Shown here: positions 26,421 to 35,166 of the stretch, in pieces | How positions within the stretch are numbered: the stretch's first letter is position 1 | Layout of the letters: every line of letters begins with the position of its first letter | Assembly: GCA_963776735.1 (NCBI GenBank) | Contig: CAVZNV010000018.1 | Span: forward strand, 310,001 to 374,000 | Length of the DNA stretch: 64,000 nucleotides | Direction of reading: 5' to 3' | DNA from: PALSA-612 sp963776735 | GTDB lineage: Bacteria; Actinomycetota; Thermoleophilia; Gaiellales; Gaiellaceae | Translations under genes and position numbers: made by a program | The notes under the pieces: model-generated | What the model saw: only the letters and a program-made list of their open reading frames with translations | Databases searched by the model: none | What the model was told of the DNA's origin: nothing

Positions 26421-27977
26421 ATGCGTCGTGCCGTCTTGATCGTGCTCGTCGTCGCCGGTCTCGTTCCGGCCTCGGCCCAGGCCTGGACGTGGCCGGTGAG
26501 CGGGAATGTCCTCCGTCCGTTCGCCTTCGGAGGCGATCCGTATGCGGCGGGTCAGCACCGTGGGATCGACGTGGCCGGCGAGCTCGGCTCGGATGTCGAG
26601 GCTCCCGCGTCGGGGATCGTGTCGTTCGCCGGCACGGTTCCGACGGGTGGCAAGACGTTGTCGATCAGGACGAATGACGGATACACGGCGACGATGCAGC
26701 ACCTCGGCGCGATCCTGGTGAAGAAGGGCGATGCGGTCGCAGAGGGAGCGGTCGTCGCAACCGTCGGAACGAGTGGCGTGACCGAAGAATCGGAGCCGTA
26801 CGTGTACCTCGGCGTGCGGATCACCGCGGACGAGCAGGGGTACGTCGATCCCCTGACGTTGCTGCCGGCGCGGGTCACGCCGCCGTCGCCCGACCCCGGT
26901 GGGCCGGCGGCGCAGCCCGGGCAGCCGCCTGCTGCCTCACCGCCGCCTCCCGTCGCCGCGCCGCCGGCGACGCCACATCCTCCGGCGCACGCGCCTTCGC
27001 CTGCGCCACCGGTCACGCAGCCGACGGCGCCCGCGACAGCTGCGCCGGCAGCCGATCCTTCCGCAGCACCGGCGCCCGCAGCAACTGCGGCACCCGCAGT
27101 GCCGGCCGATCCGACGTCCGCCTCCGGTAGCGAGCCTGCCGCCGCCGGCTCGGGTGCGGCTACCGATCCGACAGGAGCCGCGCCGGCCTCCGGGGACGCG
27201 CACGCCCAGCCGTCGCCCAAAGCGCTGCCGGCCTCGGCGCCTACCCCGTCGGAGCCGACGGCGAGAACGGCGCCTGCTCAGGTTCGGGTGGAAATCGCTT
27301 CGGGGGAAGAGCAGCTGCAGCAGCGTCCGAGCCGACCGAGTCGCCCTGCTCCGAGCGGACCTCGACGTCCGCTCACGACCACGGCCCACCCGACGCCGGC
27401 GATCGCCCATACACGTGGCGCGTCCGTTCTGCCGAAGCTGCGCGTCCGGAATGGCTCCGGTGCGGTGCGGACGCGCATCGGCCAACCCGTCGATCCGAGG
27501 GCACACGAGGCGCCGAGCGGCCATGCCCGTCCGCCGGAGGACCGCATCGGCCTCGCCGCCGGCATTGCCGCCCTTCTCGCCGTCGGGTTCGTCTGGCGGC
27601 GGCGCCGGCATGAGCCGGGACCCGGACTCTCTGCGGCGCCGGATGTGCCGCCTATGATCAACGGCGATGCGGTTCTACGTGACGACGCCGATCTACTACG
27701 TGAACGACGTGCCACACATCGGCCATGCGTACACGACGATTTCGGCCGACATCGTCGCCCGGCACCGCAAACAGCGGGGGGAGGAGACGTTCTTCCTTAC
27801 CGGCGTCGACGAGCACGGTACGAAGATCCGGCTGGTTGCGGAGGCCGCCGGCGTCTCGCCGCAGGAGTACGTCGACCGCATCTCGGGCGCGTGGCGCGAG
27901 CTGGCACGCAGCGTCGGCGCAGCGCCAGATTTCTTCATCCGGACATCCGACGAAGGACACATTCGGTTCGTCCGTGA
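26421..27977 (+). CDS. Exported M23/LytM-like protein with degenerate active site and C-terminal membrane anchor
   Basis: ATG 26421 has AAGGAG 7 bases upstream. A signal peptide (residues 1-21) leads to an M23 domain (about 22-150) with HRGID (H46, D50) and the fold-typical MQHLG, but the conserved HxH is YVY (Y127, Y129), so zinc peptidase activity is probably lost. A long Pro/Ala linker (about 152-330) and a membrane segment GLAAGIAALLAVGFVW followed by RRRR (about 376-397) give a sortase-like or tail anchor layout. The frame then runs 311 bases into metG, which is implausible; the real end is probably near 27.62-27.66 kb and a stop may be lost through a small indel. Confidence 0.7.
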   Translation: MRRAVLIVLVVAGLVPASAQAWTWPVSGNVLRPFAFGGDPYAAGQHRGIDVAGELGSDVEAPASGIVSFAGTVPTGGKTLSIRTNDGYTATMQHLGAILVKKGDAVAEGAVVATVGTSGVTEESEPYVYLGVRITADEQGYVDPLTLLPARVTPPSPDPGGPAAQPGQPPAASPPPPVAAPPATPHPPAHAPSPAPPVTQPTAPATAAPAADPSAAPAPAATAAPAVPADPTSASGSEPAAAGSGAATDPTGAAPASGDAHAQPSPKALPASAPTPSEPTARTAPAQVRVEIASGEEQLQQRPSRPSRPAPSGPRRPLTTTAHPTPAIAHTRGASVLPKLRVRNGSGAVRTRIGQPVDPRAHEAPSGHARPPEDRIGLAAGIAALLAVGFVWRRRRHEPGPGLSAAPDVPPMINGDAVLRDDADLLRERRATHRPCVHDDFGRHRRPAPQTAGGGDVLPYRRRRARYEDPAGCGGRRRLAAGVRRPHLGRVARAGTQRRRSARFLHPDIRRRTHSVRP

Positions 27978-29187
27978 CTTCCTGCAGCGGATCTACGACA
28001 ACGGCGACGTCTACGAAGACGTCTACGCGGGGCTGTACTGCGTTGGCTGCGAGGCGTTCAAACTCGAGTCAGAGCTCGTCGACGGGAAGTGCCCGGATCA
28101 TCCGAACACTCCGTTGCAGTATCTGGAAGAGAAGAACTACTTCTTCCGCCTGTCCGCGTACCAGGACCGGCTGCTGGAGCTCTACGACCAGCGGCCTGAT
28201 CTCGTGCTGCCGAGGTTCCGCTACAACGAGGCGCGAAGCTTCATCGCCGGAGGGCTTCAGGATTTCTCGATCAGTCGCGCGGGGGAGACTTGGGGAATCC
28301 CGCTCCCCTGGGACGAGAGCCAGACCACCTACGTCTGGGCCGAGGCGCTCGTCAACTATCTCAGCGCGCTCACCTACGCGAGGCCGGGGGAAAACCTCGT
28401 CGAGGAGTTCTGGCCTCATGTCCGGCACCTGATGGCGAAGGACATCCTGCGCTTCCATTGTGTGTTCTGGCCGGCGATGCTGATGTCGGCCGGGTACAGC
28501 GTTCCCAAGCAAGTGTTCGTTCACGGGTACCTGAACCTGGAAGGCCGCGGAATCTCGAAGTCGCTCGGGAACGTGATCAGTCCAGCCGAGGTCGTCGACG
28601 TCTACGGGATCGACACTCTCCGGTTCTGGACGATCCGCTCGGTGTCGTTCGGCCAGGACGGATCGGTTACTCGCGAGAGCTTTCACGAACGCTACGAGCG
28701 GGAGCTCGGCAACGAACTCGGCAACCTGCTCTCGCGGACGACGGCGATGATCGTCCGGTATCGCGACGGTCGGGTGCCGTCCGCCGAAGGATCGATGGCG
28801 ATCCACGAGACGCTGGCACCGCTCGGTGATGCCGTCGCGGCACGGATGGACGCGTGGGATCTCACCGGCGCGCTCGAGACGATCTGGGCGGCCGTACGGA
28901 GGCTGAACGCCTACGTCGAGGAGACCAAGCCTTGGGGGCTGGCGAGGCACGAGGAGCGGGCGGGTGAGCTGGACGTCGTCCTACACGATCTGGCAGACGG
29001 GCTCCGTTGCGTCGCGATCGCGCTTGCTGCCTTCATCCCGCGATCGTCGGCGGCGATCCTGGCCGCGCTGGGACAGTCGGGCGACCTCGCGTGGGCAAAC
29101 GTCGCGCCGGGGAGAACGACGTTCGCCGAGACGATCGAGGCTGCGGCCCCGCTCTTCCCGCGGATCGACGCTCCGGCCGCGGCGTGA
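27667..29187 (+). CDS. metG: Methionyl-tRNA synthetase
   Basis: Class I synthetase of 506 residues charging tRNA-Met. The HIGH motif appears as VPHIGHAY, the zinc knuckle as CVGCEAF plus CPDHP (one His replaces a Cys), WAEALVNYLSAL is conserved, and the KMSKS loop reads GISKSLGN. An alpha-helical anticodon domain follows; the dimerisation appendage of longer forms is absent. It heads a tightly coupled set metG-tatD-rsmA-ispE with GTGA/ATGA-type junctions. Confidence 0.97.
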   Translation: MRFYVTTPIYYVNDVPHIGHAYTTISADIVARHRKQRGEETFFLTGVDEHGTKIRLVAEAAGVSPQEYVDRISGAWRELARSVGAAPDFFIRTSDEGHIRFVRDFLQRIYDNGDVYEDVYAGLYCVGCEAFKLESELVDGKCPDHPNTPLQYLEEKNYFFRLSAYQDRLLELYDQRPDLVLPRFRYNEARSFIAGGLQDFSISRAGETWGIPLPWDESQTTYVWAEALVNYLSALTYARPGENLVEEFWPHVRHLMAKDILRFHCVFWPAMLMSAGYSVPKQVFVHGYLNLEGRGISKSLGNVISPAEVVDVYGIDTLRFWTIRSVSFGQDGSVTRESFHERYERELGNELGNLLSRTTAMIVRYRDGRVPSAEGSMAIHETLAPLGDAVAARMDAWDLTGALETIWAAVRRLNAYVEETKPWGLARHEERAGELDVVLHDLADGLRCVAIALAAFIPRSSAAILAALGQSGDLAWANVAPGRTTFAETIEAAAPLFPRIDAPAAA

Positions 29188-29927
29188 TCGACACGCATGC
29201 GCACCTCGACGCGTGCAGCGATCCGGCAGACGCGCTCCTCGCCCGGGCGCGTGAGGTAGGTGTCGACCGCGTCGTCGCCGTCGGCTCCGGCATCGAGTCC
29301 TGCCGAAAGACGCTGGAGATCGCTCGAACCGAGCTCGGCGTGGCGTGCGCGCTCGGGATTCACCCGCACCAGGCGGGCGGCGGAGAAGCTGACCGGCTCG
29401 ACGAGCTCGGCGAGCTGCTGGCCGACGAGAACGCTCGCGCGGTCGGCGAGACGGGGCTCGACTTCTTCCGCGACTACGCGCCGCGCGACGCCCAGCGACG
29501 GGTCTTCGAGCAGCAGCTCGAGCTCGCCGGGACCCTGTCGCTGCCGGTCGTCGTGCACACACGCGCGGCCGAGGACGAGACGGCGGAGATGCTCGCCCAC
29601 TTCGACGGCACTGTCGTCATGCACTGCTTCTCGTCGCCGGCGCTTCTCGACATCGCGCTCGAGCGCGGCTACTACATCTCCTTCGCCGGCAACGTCACAT
29701 TCCCGAAGGCAGCCGAGCTCCACGAGGCGGCACTACGCGTGCCTGCGGACAGGCTCCTCGCCGAGACCGACTGCCCGTATCTCGCGCCGCAACCCGTCCG
29801 CGGGCGGCCCAACGAGCCTGCCTACGTCGTCCACACGATCGCCGCGCTCGCCAAGCTGCGGGGCTTGCCGGTCGGGGAGCTCGCCGTCCGGATCGACGAG
29901 AACGCCGCGCGCGCGTTCAGGCTGTGA
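29184..29927 (+). CDS. TatD-family metal-dependent hydrolase/DNase
   Basis: A 247-residue TIM-barrel hydrolase from GTG 29184, overlapping the metG stop. Metal ligands are visible in VIDTHAHLD, VGETGLDF, VVVHTRAAEDE, VMHCFSS and LLAETDCPYLAP. TatD proteins act as 3'-5' DNases or D-aminoacyl-tRNA-related hydrolases. The metG-tatD-rsmA order is common in bacteria. The active site looks complete. Confidence 0.93.
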   Translation: MIDTHAHLDACSDPADALLARAREVGVDRVVAVGSGIESCRKTLEIARTELGVACALGIHPHQAGGGEADRLDELGELLADENARAVGETGLDFFRDYAPRDAQRRVFEQQLELAGTLSLPVVVHTRAAEDETAEMLAHFDGTVVMHCFSSPALLDIALERGYYISFAGNVTFPKAAELHEAALRVPADRLLAETDCPYLAPQPVRGRPNEPAYVVHTIAALAKLRGLPVGELAVRIDENAARAFRL

Positions 29928-30709
29928 GCACCGAGCGCGTCACGGCGAAGCATCATCTCGGCCAGCACTTTCTCGTCGACCGGAACATCCTCGGCGTCAT
30001 CGGTCGGCTGGCCGACCTGCAGCCGGAGGACGTGGTGCTCGAGGTCGGCCCCGGGCTGGGCGTCCTCACGGGTTACCTGGCCGACCGGGTGGGGCGTGTC
30101 GTCGCCGTCGAGATCGACCGTACGCTCGAAATCGAGCTCGCAGCGCGCCTTGCCGGCAAGGAGAACGTCGAGATCGTCTACGGAGACGCGCTCCGGCTCG
30201 ATCTGGCCGCGCTCGACCCGCCGTCCCGAAAGCTCGTCGCCAACCTGCCGTACAACATCGCGACGCCGCTCGTCGTCGAGAGCCTCGACGGGCTGCCGAA
30301 GCTCGAGCGCTGGTGCGTGATGGTGCAGCGTGAGGTCGCCGAGCGGTTCTTCGCGGAGCCGGGAAGCAAGGCGTACGGCGCGGTGTCCGTCCTCGTGCAG
30401 CTCGCCGCCGAGAGGGTCGGTTTCCACCCCGTCGCACGCACGGTGTTCCGGCCGCAACCGAACGTCGACTCCGCGCTCGTCGCGTTCGCGCGCCTGCCGA
30501 TGCCGCCCGACTTCGCCGTCGTCAAACGGGTCGTTCAGGGCGCATTCGCCCACCGGCGGAAGACGCTCCCGAACTCGCTCGAGCTGGCCGGCGTCGCGTC
30601 GCGTCCGCAGGCGGCGGCTGCGCTCGCGGAGCTCGGCTTTCCGGCGTCGACCCGCGCCGAGATCCTGGATCCGGCCCAGTTCGTGGAGCTCGCGGCTCTG
30701 CTCGCATGA
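29924..30709 (+). CDS. rsmA: 16S rRNA (A1518/A1519) dimethyltransferase RsmA (KsgA)
   Basis: Dimethylates two adenines in the 3' hairpin of 16S rRNA. The 261-residue protein starts at GTG 29924 (GTGA overlap with tatD). It has LGQHFLVDRNI, the SAM-binding EVGPGLGVLTGYL, VVAVEIDRTL and the catalytic motif ANLPYNIATPLV. The C-terminal RNA-binding region FRPQPNVDSALV is intact. Absence confers kasugamycin resistance in other bacteria. Confidence 0.97.
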   Translation: MSTERVTAKHHLGQHFLVDRNILGVIGRLADLQPEDVVLEVGPGLGVLTGYLADRVGRVVAVEIDRTLEIELAARLAGKENVEIVYGDALRLDLAALDPPSRKLVANLPYNIATPLVVESLDGLPKLERWCVMVQREVAERFFAEPGSKAYGAVSVLVQLAAERVGFHPVARTVFRPQPNVDSALVAFARLPMPPDFAVVKRVVQGAFAHRRKTLPNSLELAGVASRPQAAAALAELGFPASTRAEILDPAQFVELAALLA

Positions 30710-31512
30710 CGAGGGCGGCCGCTCCGGCGAAGATCAACCTCGCGCTCGTCGTCGGCCCCCTGCGCGCGGACGGAAAGCACGAGGTCGCGACGGTGCTCCA
30801 GCGAGTCGATCTCGCCGATGAGCTCACGCTCGAGCCGGCTGATGCGCTGTCGGTGACCGGCTTCCCGGACGACACGCTCGTCTCGAGCGCGCTCGAATCG
30901 TTGGCCGGCGCCGCCGGTGTCGAGCCAAACTGGCACGTGAGAATCGAGAAGCGGATCCCGGTCGCCGCCGGCCTCGGCGGTGGCAGCTCCGACGCCGCCA
31001 CGGCGCTTCGATTGGCGAACGACGCGCTCGACGAGCCGCTCGAAGGCGAGCACCTCGTGGCCGTCGCCGCCGGGATCGGCGCCGACGTGCCGTTCTTTCT
31101 CCGGCCCGGGCCGCAGCTCGGCACCGGCGACGGAACAGGTCTCGAGCCGCTCGAGCTTCCCCAGGACTATCGCGTGCTGCTCCTCTTCCCGCACGGTCCG
31201 GCCAAGGAGTCGACAGCCGCCGTCTATGCCGAGTTCGACCGCCGCGCCGGCCAGCACGGCTTCGACGAACGTCGCCGCGCGCTCGAGGACGCACTGGCGC
31301 GGGGAGACCTGGCGTCGCTTCCTCGCAACGACCTGGCGCAATCGCCGCTGGCCGCGGACCTCCAGCGCCACGGTGCCTTTCGAGCCGACGTGAGCGGCGC
31401 CGGTCCGACCGTCTACGGCCTCTTCCAGGAGGACGAGGAGGCCACTGCCGCAGCAGCCGCAGTCGGGCACCTCGGCCAGACCTGGATTTGCTCCCCGACG
31501 TGGTACGGTTGA
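30706..31512 (+). CDS. ispE: 4-diphosphocytidyl-2-C-methyl-D-erythritol kinase IspE
   Basis: GHMP kinase of the MEP isoprenoid pathway. The 268-residue protein has the N-terminal APAKINLALVVG, the ATP-binding PVAAGLGGGSSDAATAL, GADVPFFLRPG and the C-terminal SGAGPTVYGLF. The start ATG overlaps the rsmA stop (ATGA). Its presence indicates that isoprenoids are made from pyruvate and glyceraldehyde 3-phosphate. Confidence 0.96.
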   Translation: MTRAAAPAKINLALVVGPLRADGKHEVATVLQRVDLADELTLEPADALSVTGFPDDTLVSSALESLAGAAGVEPNWHVRIEKRIPVAAGLGGGSSDAATALRLANDALDEPLEGEHLVAVAAGIGADVPFFLRPGPQLGTGDGTGLEPLELPQDYRVLLLFPHGPAKESTAAVYAEFDRRAGQHGFDERRRALEDALARGDLASLPRNDLAQSPLAADLQRHGAFRADVSGAGPTVYGLFQEDEEATAAAAAVGHLGQTWICSPTWYG

Positions 31513-31518
31513 CGCGCA

Positions 31519-31941
31519 GTGGCGGAGCAGGCGCAGCAGCCGAACCAGCCCACGGCGCCCAGTCAGCCTCAGAGCGCGGGTCCGCCTCCGAGTGCGGGGC
31601 GGTCGTCGCGATCGGTCATCTGGAACACGAAGACGAAGATCGCGCTCGCGATCGCGGCTGCCGAGGCGCTGCTCGTCTGGGTCAAGAACGACTTCACGAC
31701 CTGGACGGTCGTGATCATCTCGATCCCGATCATCCTCTTCTACCTGCTCGCCGGCCGGACGCTCGATTCCAAGCTGGGCCGCGACATCTCGTGGGTGGCC
31801 GCGACCGCGCAGGCACTGGCCGTGTGCGCGGCGATTCTCGTGCACATCATCTCGGCGCTGGCGCTGATCCTGGCCGCGATCTTCGCCGCGATCGTGCTGC
31901 TTCTGCTGCTCTCGGACAGACCCCAACAAGACTCGAAGTAG
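31519..31941 (+). CDS. Small polytopic membrane protein (140 residues)
   Basis: GTG 31519, 6 bases after ispE. The first 30 residues are Gln/Pro/Ser-rich and cytosolic-looking. They are followed by about four hydrophobic segments: TKIALAIAAAEALLVWV, TVVIISIPIILFYLLAG, AATAQALAVCAAILVHI and ALALILAAIFAAIVLLLLL. I do not recognise the family. It may be the last gene of the metG transcript, before tRNA-Gln. Confidence 0.65.
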   Translation: MAEQAQQPNQPTAPSQPQSAGPPPSAGRSSRSVIWNTKTKIALAIAAAEALLVWVKNDFTTWTVVIISIPIILFYLLAGRTLDSKLGRDISWVAATAQALAVCAAILVHIISALALILAAIFAAIVLLLLLSDRPQQDSK

Positions 31942-31947
31942 CCGCCC

Positions 31948-31953
31948 TATACT
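31948..31953 (+). promoter_or_regulatory. -10 box TATACT for tRNA-Gln
   Basis: A consensus-like TATACT lies 10 bases before the mature 5' end of tRNA-Gln and within the gap after the 140-residue membrane protein gene. Confidence 0.45.
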
Positions 31954-31963
31954 CCGCCTCCGG

Positions 31964-32037
31964 TGGGGCGTAGCCAAGTGGTAAGGCAGCGGGTTTTGGT
32001 CCCGCGATCCCTGGTTCGAATCCAGGCGCCCCAGCCA
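31964..32037 (+). tRNA. tRNA-Gln (anticodon TTG), CCA encoded
   Basis: A complete cloverleaf: acceptor stem TGGGGCG pairs with CGCCCCA, the D arm is TAGCCAAGTGGTAAGGCA, the anticodon stem GCGGG/CCCGC encloses TTTTGGT with anticodon TTG, and the T arm has GGTTCGAATCC. Discriminator G is followed by an encoded CCA (32035-32037). It sits between the ispE-linked membrane gene and glmU. Confidence 0.97.
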
Positions 32038-32042
32038 TCTCG

Positions 32043-33386
32043 ATGACCTCGAAGACCCCCCTCGCCGCAATCGTGATGGCCGCGGGCCTCGGCACGCGCA
32101 TGCGCTCCAGCGTTCCGAAGCACCTGCACCCACTGCTCGGAAAGCGCGTCGTCGACTGGGTGCTCGACGCGGCGCGCGAGACCGGTGTCGAACGGCTCGT
32201 CGTGGTCGTCGCTCCCGGCTACGAAGGCGCGTTCGAAGGAGTCGAGGTGGCGGTGCAGGAGCAGCCCCTGGGAACGGGTGACTCGGTCGCCTCGGCCGGG
32301 CCACACCTGCGCGACTTCGAGGGCCGCATCCTCGTCCTCGACGCGGCCGCGCCGCTGCTCACGTCCAGGCACTTCTCCGCGCTCGTCGAGGAGCACGACC
32401 GGCAGGGCGCCGACGTGACGATCCTCTCGTTCGAATCCGACGGGCTGCCGTACGGCCGCATCGTGCGCGGCGAAGACGGATCCGTGCAGGCGATCGTCGA
32501 GGATCGCGACGCGACGGACGAGGAGAAAGCGATCGGCGAGCTCAACTCGTCCATCTACGTGTTCGAAGCCGCGCCGCTCTGGGATGCGCTTTCCCACCTC
32601 GATCCCCACAACGCCCAGGGCGAGCTCTATCTCACCGACACGGTGAAGAACATCGTCGCGGGCGGCGGAAAGGCCGCCGCCTGGATCTGCCCGGACGCAG
32701 CCGCCACCCTCGGGATCAACACCCGCGCCGAGCTGGCCGTGGCCGCCGCCGTCCTGCGCGACCGGATCAACGAGGCCCACATGCTCGCCGGCGTGACGAT
32801 CGTCGATCCGGCGACGACCTGGATCGAGGCCGGCGTCGAGCTCGCGGGAGACGTCGTCGTGCAGCCGTTCACCGTGCTCTCGGGCGCGACCCGCGTAGAG
32901 ACGGGCGCCCGGGTCGGGCCGCACGCGGTCATCGACGGCGCCGTCGTCGGGGCCGGTGCAACGATCGGGCCGTTCTGTTACGTTCGCCCCGGCACGGTCC
33001 TCGAGCCGGGGGCGAAGGCGGGTACGTTCGTGGAGATCAAGAACTCACGCATCGGTGCGCGCTCGAAGGTGCCGCACCTCTCCTACGTGGGCGACGCCGA
33101 CATCGGCGAGGACACGAACATCGCGGCCGCCAACGTGACCGCGAACTTCTCCCACAAGCCGGACGGAGGGAAAGGCCGGACGACGATCGGCAGCAACGTC
33201 AGGACCGGTGTCGACAATACGTTCGTCGCCCCTGTCGACGTCGGCGACGACGCATGGATCTATCCGGGAACGGTGATCACCGAGGATGTCCCACCGGCCG
33301 CATTGGCCGGTTTTCCGCCGCGCCAGGTGAACAAGGAGGGCTACGTGAGCGAGGAGAGGCGTGTCCGTCGAGAGCGCGACGACTGA
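32043..33386 (+). CDS. glmU: Bifunctional GlmU (GlcNAc-1-P uridyltransferase / GlcN-1-P acetyltransferase), altered nucleotidyl site
   Basis: Makes UDP-GlcNAc for peptidoglycan. The 447-residue protein has the N-terminal pyrophosphorylase motif MAAGLGTRMRSSVPK, EQPLGTGDSV and GINTRAELA. The C-terminal left-handed beta-helix has CYVRPGTVL, FVEIKNS and the catalytic His in VPHLSYVGDADIG. The strand normally ending in GD-x-PLL reads LVLDAAAPLL, so the metal-binding Asp (E. coli D105 position) is Ala. The acetyltransferase half looks complete. Either another residue substitutes or the first half is impaired. It starts 5 bases after tRNA-Gln. Confidence 0.9.
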   Translation: MTSKTPLAAIVMAAGLGTRMRSSVPKHLHPLLGKRVVDWVLDAARETGVERLVVVVAPGYEGAFEGVEVAVQEQPLGTGDSVASAGPHLRDFEGRILVLDAAAPLLTSRHFSALVEEHDRQGADVTILSFESDGLPYGRIVRGEDGSVQAIVEDRDATDEEKAIGELNSSIYVFEAAPLWDALSHLDPHNAQGELYLTDTVKNIVAGGGKAAAWICPDAAATLGINTRAELAVAAAVLRDRINEAHMLAGVTIVDPATTWIEAGVELAGDVVVQPFTVLSGATRVETGARVGPHAVIDGAVVGAGATIGPFCYVRPGTVLEPGAKAGTFVEIKNSRIGARSKVPHLSYVGDADIGEDTNIAAANVTANFSHKPDGGKGRTTIGSNVRTGVDNTFVAPVDVGDDAWIYPGTVITEDVPPAALAGFPPRQVNKEGYVSEERRVRRERDD

Positions 33387-34428
33387 AGCCTTCCGGCTCC
33401 CGGGCCTCGAGACGGTCGGTGCGGAGCGGCCCGAGGTGAGCGTGGGCCACTACCTCGAGCGCGGGCCGTCGAAGCGGCTGATGGTGTTCTCGGGCACCTC
33501 GCACCCTGCGCTCGCGTCGGCGATCGCAGAGAAGCTCGGCGTCGAGCTCGGCGAGATCGTCCTCGAGACGTTCCCGAACGGCGAGACGTACGTGCGTTAC
33601 TGCGAGTCGATTCGCGGCGCCGACCTCTTCCTCGTCCAGACCGGCTGCCCGCCCGTCGACCGCAACCTGATGGAGCTCTGCCTGATGATCCAGGCGGCCA
33701 AGCTCGCGTCGGCCAAGCGGATCACCGCGGTCATCCCGTGGTTCCCGTACTCGCGCCAGGATCGCAAGGCGAAGCCGCGCGAGCCGATCTCGGGCCGCTA
33801 CGTCGCCGACATGCTCCAGCTCGCAGGCGCCGACCGTGTCCTGACGATGGATCTGCACGCCGGCCAGATCCAGGGCTTCTTCAACATTCCGGTCGACCAC
33901 ATGACGGCGCTCCCGCTGTTCGGACGGCACTTCCGCGACCTCGGGCTCGAGGGTGAGGGCATCGTCTCCGTCGCTCCCGACGCGGGCCGCGCGAAGCACG
34001 CCGTTCGCTTCGCCGAGATGATCGGCGCGGGGTTCGCCGTCATGCACAAGATGCGCTCGAGCCCCGACACCGTCGAGATGACCGAGGTCACGGGCCGGGT
34101 GCGGGACAAGATCGCGATCATCGGCGACGACGTCTCGACCACGGGCAGCACGCTGATCGCGGGTTCGGCGGCGCTGAAAGAGGCGGGGGCGACCGACGTC
34201 TGGGCGTTCCTGACGCACGGGCTCTTCTCGGCCGAGGGCCTGAAGGCGGTCGGCGATTCGGACCTCGCCGGCATCGTCGTCACCGACACGGTTCCGATCG
34301 ACCCGACTCACCGGCCCGACAAGATGACGGTGCTGCCGATCTCGGGACTGCTCGCTGAGACGATCATGAACGTCTTCTCCGACGACTCCGTCTCCGCCAT
34401 CTTCGGCGGCGACACGCAGCTCTTCTGA
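33361..34428 (+). CDS. prs: Ribose-phosphate pyrophosphokinase (PRPP synthase)
   Basis: Forms PRPP from ribose 5-phosphate and ATP. From GTG 33361 (26-base overlap with glmU) it is 355 residues, about 40 longer than usual at the N terminus, so a later start such as GTG 33439 is possible. Motifs visible are LMVFSGTSHPALA, FPNGETYVRY, the ATP loop PYSRQDRK, the metal-binding MDLHAGQIQGFF and the PRPP loop IIGDDVSTTGSTL. The glmU-prs-rplY-pth order is widely conserved. Confidence 0.94.
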   Translation: MSVESATTEAFRLPGLETVGAERPEVSVGHYLERGPSKRLMVFSGTSHPALASAIAEKLGVELGEIVLETFPNGETYVRYCESIRGADLFLVQTGCPPVDRNLMELCLMIQAAKLASAKRITAVIPWFPYSRQDRKAKPREPISGRYVADMLQLAGADRVLTMDLHAGQIQGFFNIPVDHMTALPLFGRHFRDLGLEGEGIVSVAPDAGRAKHAVRFAEMIGAGFAVMHKMRSSPDTVEMTEVTGRVRDKIAIIGDDVSTTGSTLIAGSAALKEAGATDVWAFLTHGLFSAEGLKAVGDSDLAGIVVTDTVPIDPTHRPDKMTVLPISGLLAETIMNVFSDDSVSAIFGGDTQLF

Positions 34429-34450
34429 CGGCCGGGGTCGAGCCCGCCGC

Positions 34451-34456
34451 TACAAT
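34451..34456 (+). promoter_or_regulatory. -10 box TACAAT for rplY
   Basis: TACAAT ends 8 bases before GTG 34465 in the 36-base gap after prs; there is no Shine-Dalgarno. Confidence 0.5.
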
Positions 34457-34464
34457 CCGCCGCC

Positions 34465-35163
34465 GTGGCAGGAGAGCGAGTCAAGCTGGAGGCCCAGGAG
34501 CGCGAGAGCGTCGGCACGAGTGCCGCTGCCCGGCTGCGCCGTGAAGGGATCATCCCGGGCGTCCTCTACGGACGCGGGAAGACGCCGCACGCGATCGCGG
34601 TTCCCGAGCGCGAGCTGCGCGCTGCGCTGAACGGGCCTGCCGGCCGCCACGCGATCCTCGACGTGACGCTTTCCGGCCAGAAAACCTCCCACGCGTCGAT
34701 CCTCAAGGACTTCCAGGTCGACCCGATCCGCGGCAAGATCACCCACTTCGACCTCCACGAGGTACGGCTCGACCAGCCGATCGTCGCGCAGGTCGCGATC
34801 GAGCTCCTCGGTGAGGCTCCCGGCGTGAAGGTGGGCGGCGTCCTGTCGGCGCTCGTCCGCGAGGTCAGCGTCGAGGCTTTGCCGCTCGAGATTCCCGAGC
34901 ACGTCACGCTCGACATCTCGGGCGCCGAGATCGGCACCACGCTCCGTGTCGAGGACGTCGTCGCCCCCGAGGGCACGAAGATCCTCGACGACCCCGACAC
35001 CGTCGTCGTCAGCGTGACGGCACCGCGTGTCGAGGTCGAGGAAGAGCCCGAGGAGGAGCTCGCCGAGGGCGAGGAGCCGGCCGAGGGTGCCGAACCGTCA
35101 GCGGAGGGGGCCCCCGACGATGGGGCAGCCGACGAGGGCGCGTCGAACGCGACCGAGGAGTAG
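34465..35163 (+). CDS. rplY: 50S ribosomal protein L25 (Ctc form)
   Basis: A 232-residue 5S-rRNA-binding protein of the long Ctc/TL5 type. The N-terminal L25 domain has RESVGTSAAARLRREGIIPGVLYG and a FQVDPIRGKITHFDLHEV segment. The C-terminal beta domain spans residues 95-190, and an acidic Glu/Ala tail of about 40 residues ends the chain. A TACAAT box 8 bases before the GTG suggests a separate leaderless transcript. The neighbour pth starts 3 bases after the stop. Confidence 0.95.
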   Translation: MAGERVKLEAQERESVGTSAAARLRREGIIPGVLYGRGKTPHAIAVPERELRAALNGPAGRHAILDVTLSGQKTSHASILKDFQVDPIRGKITHFDLHEVRLDQPIVAQVAIELLGEAPGVKVGGVLSALVREVSVEALPLEIPEHVTLDISGAEIGTTLRVEDVVAPEGTKILDDPDTVVVSVTAPRVEVEEEPEEELAEGEEPAEGAEPSAEGAPDDGAADEGASNATEE

Positions 35164-35166
35164 AAC

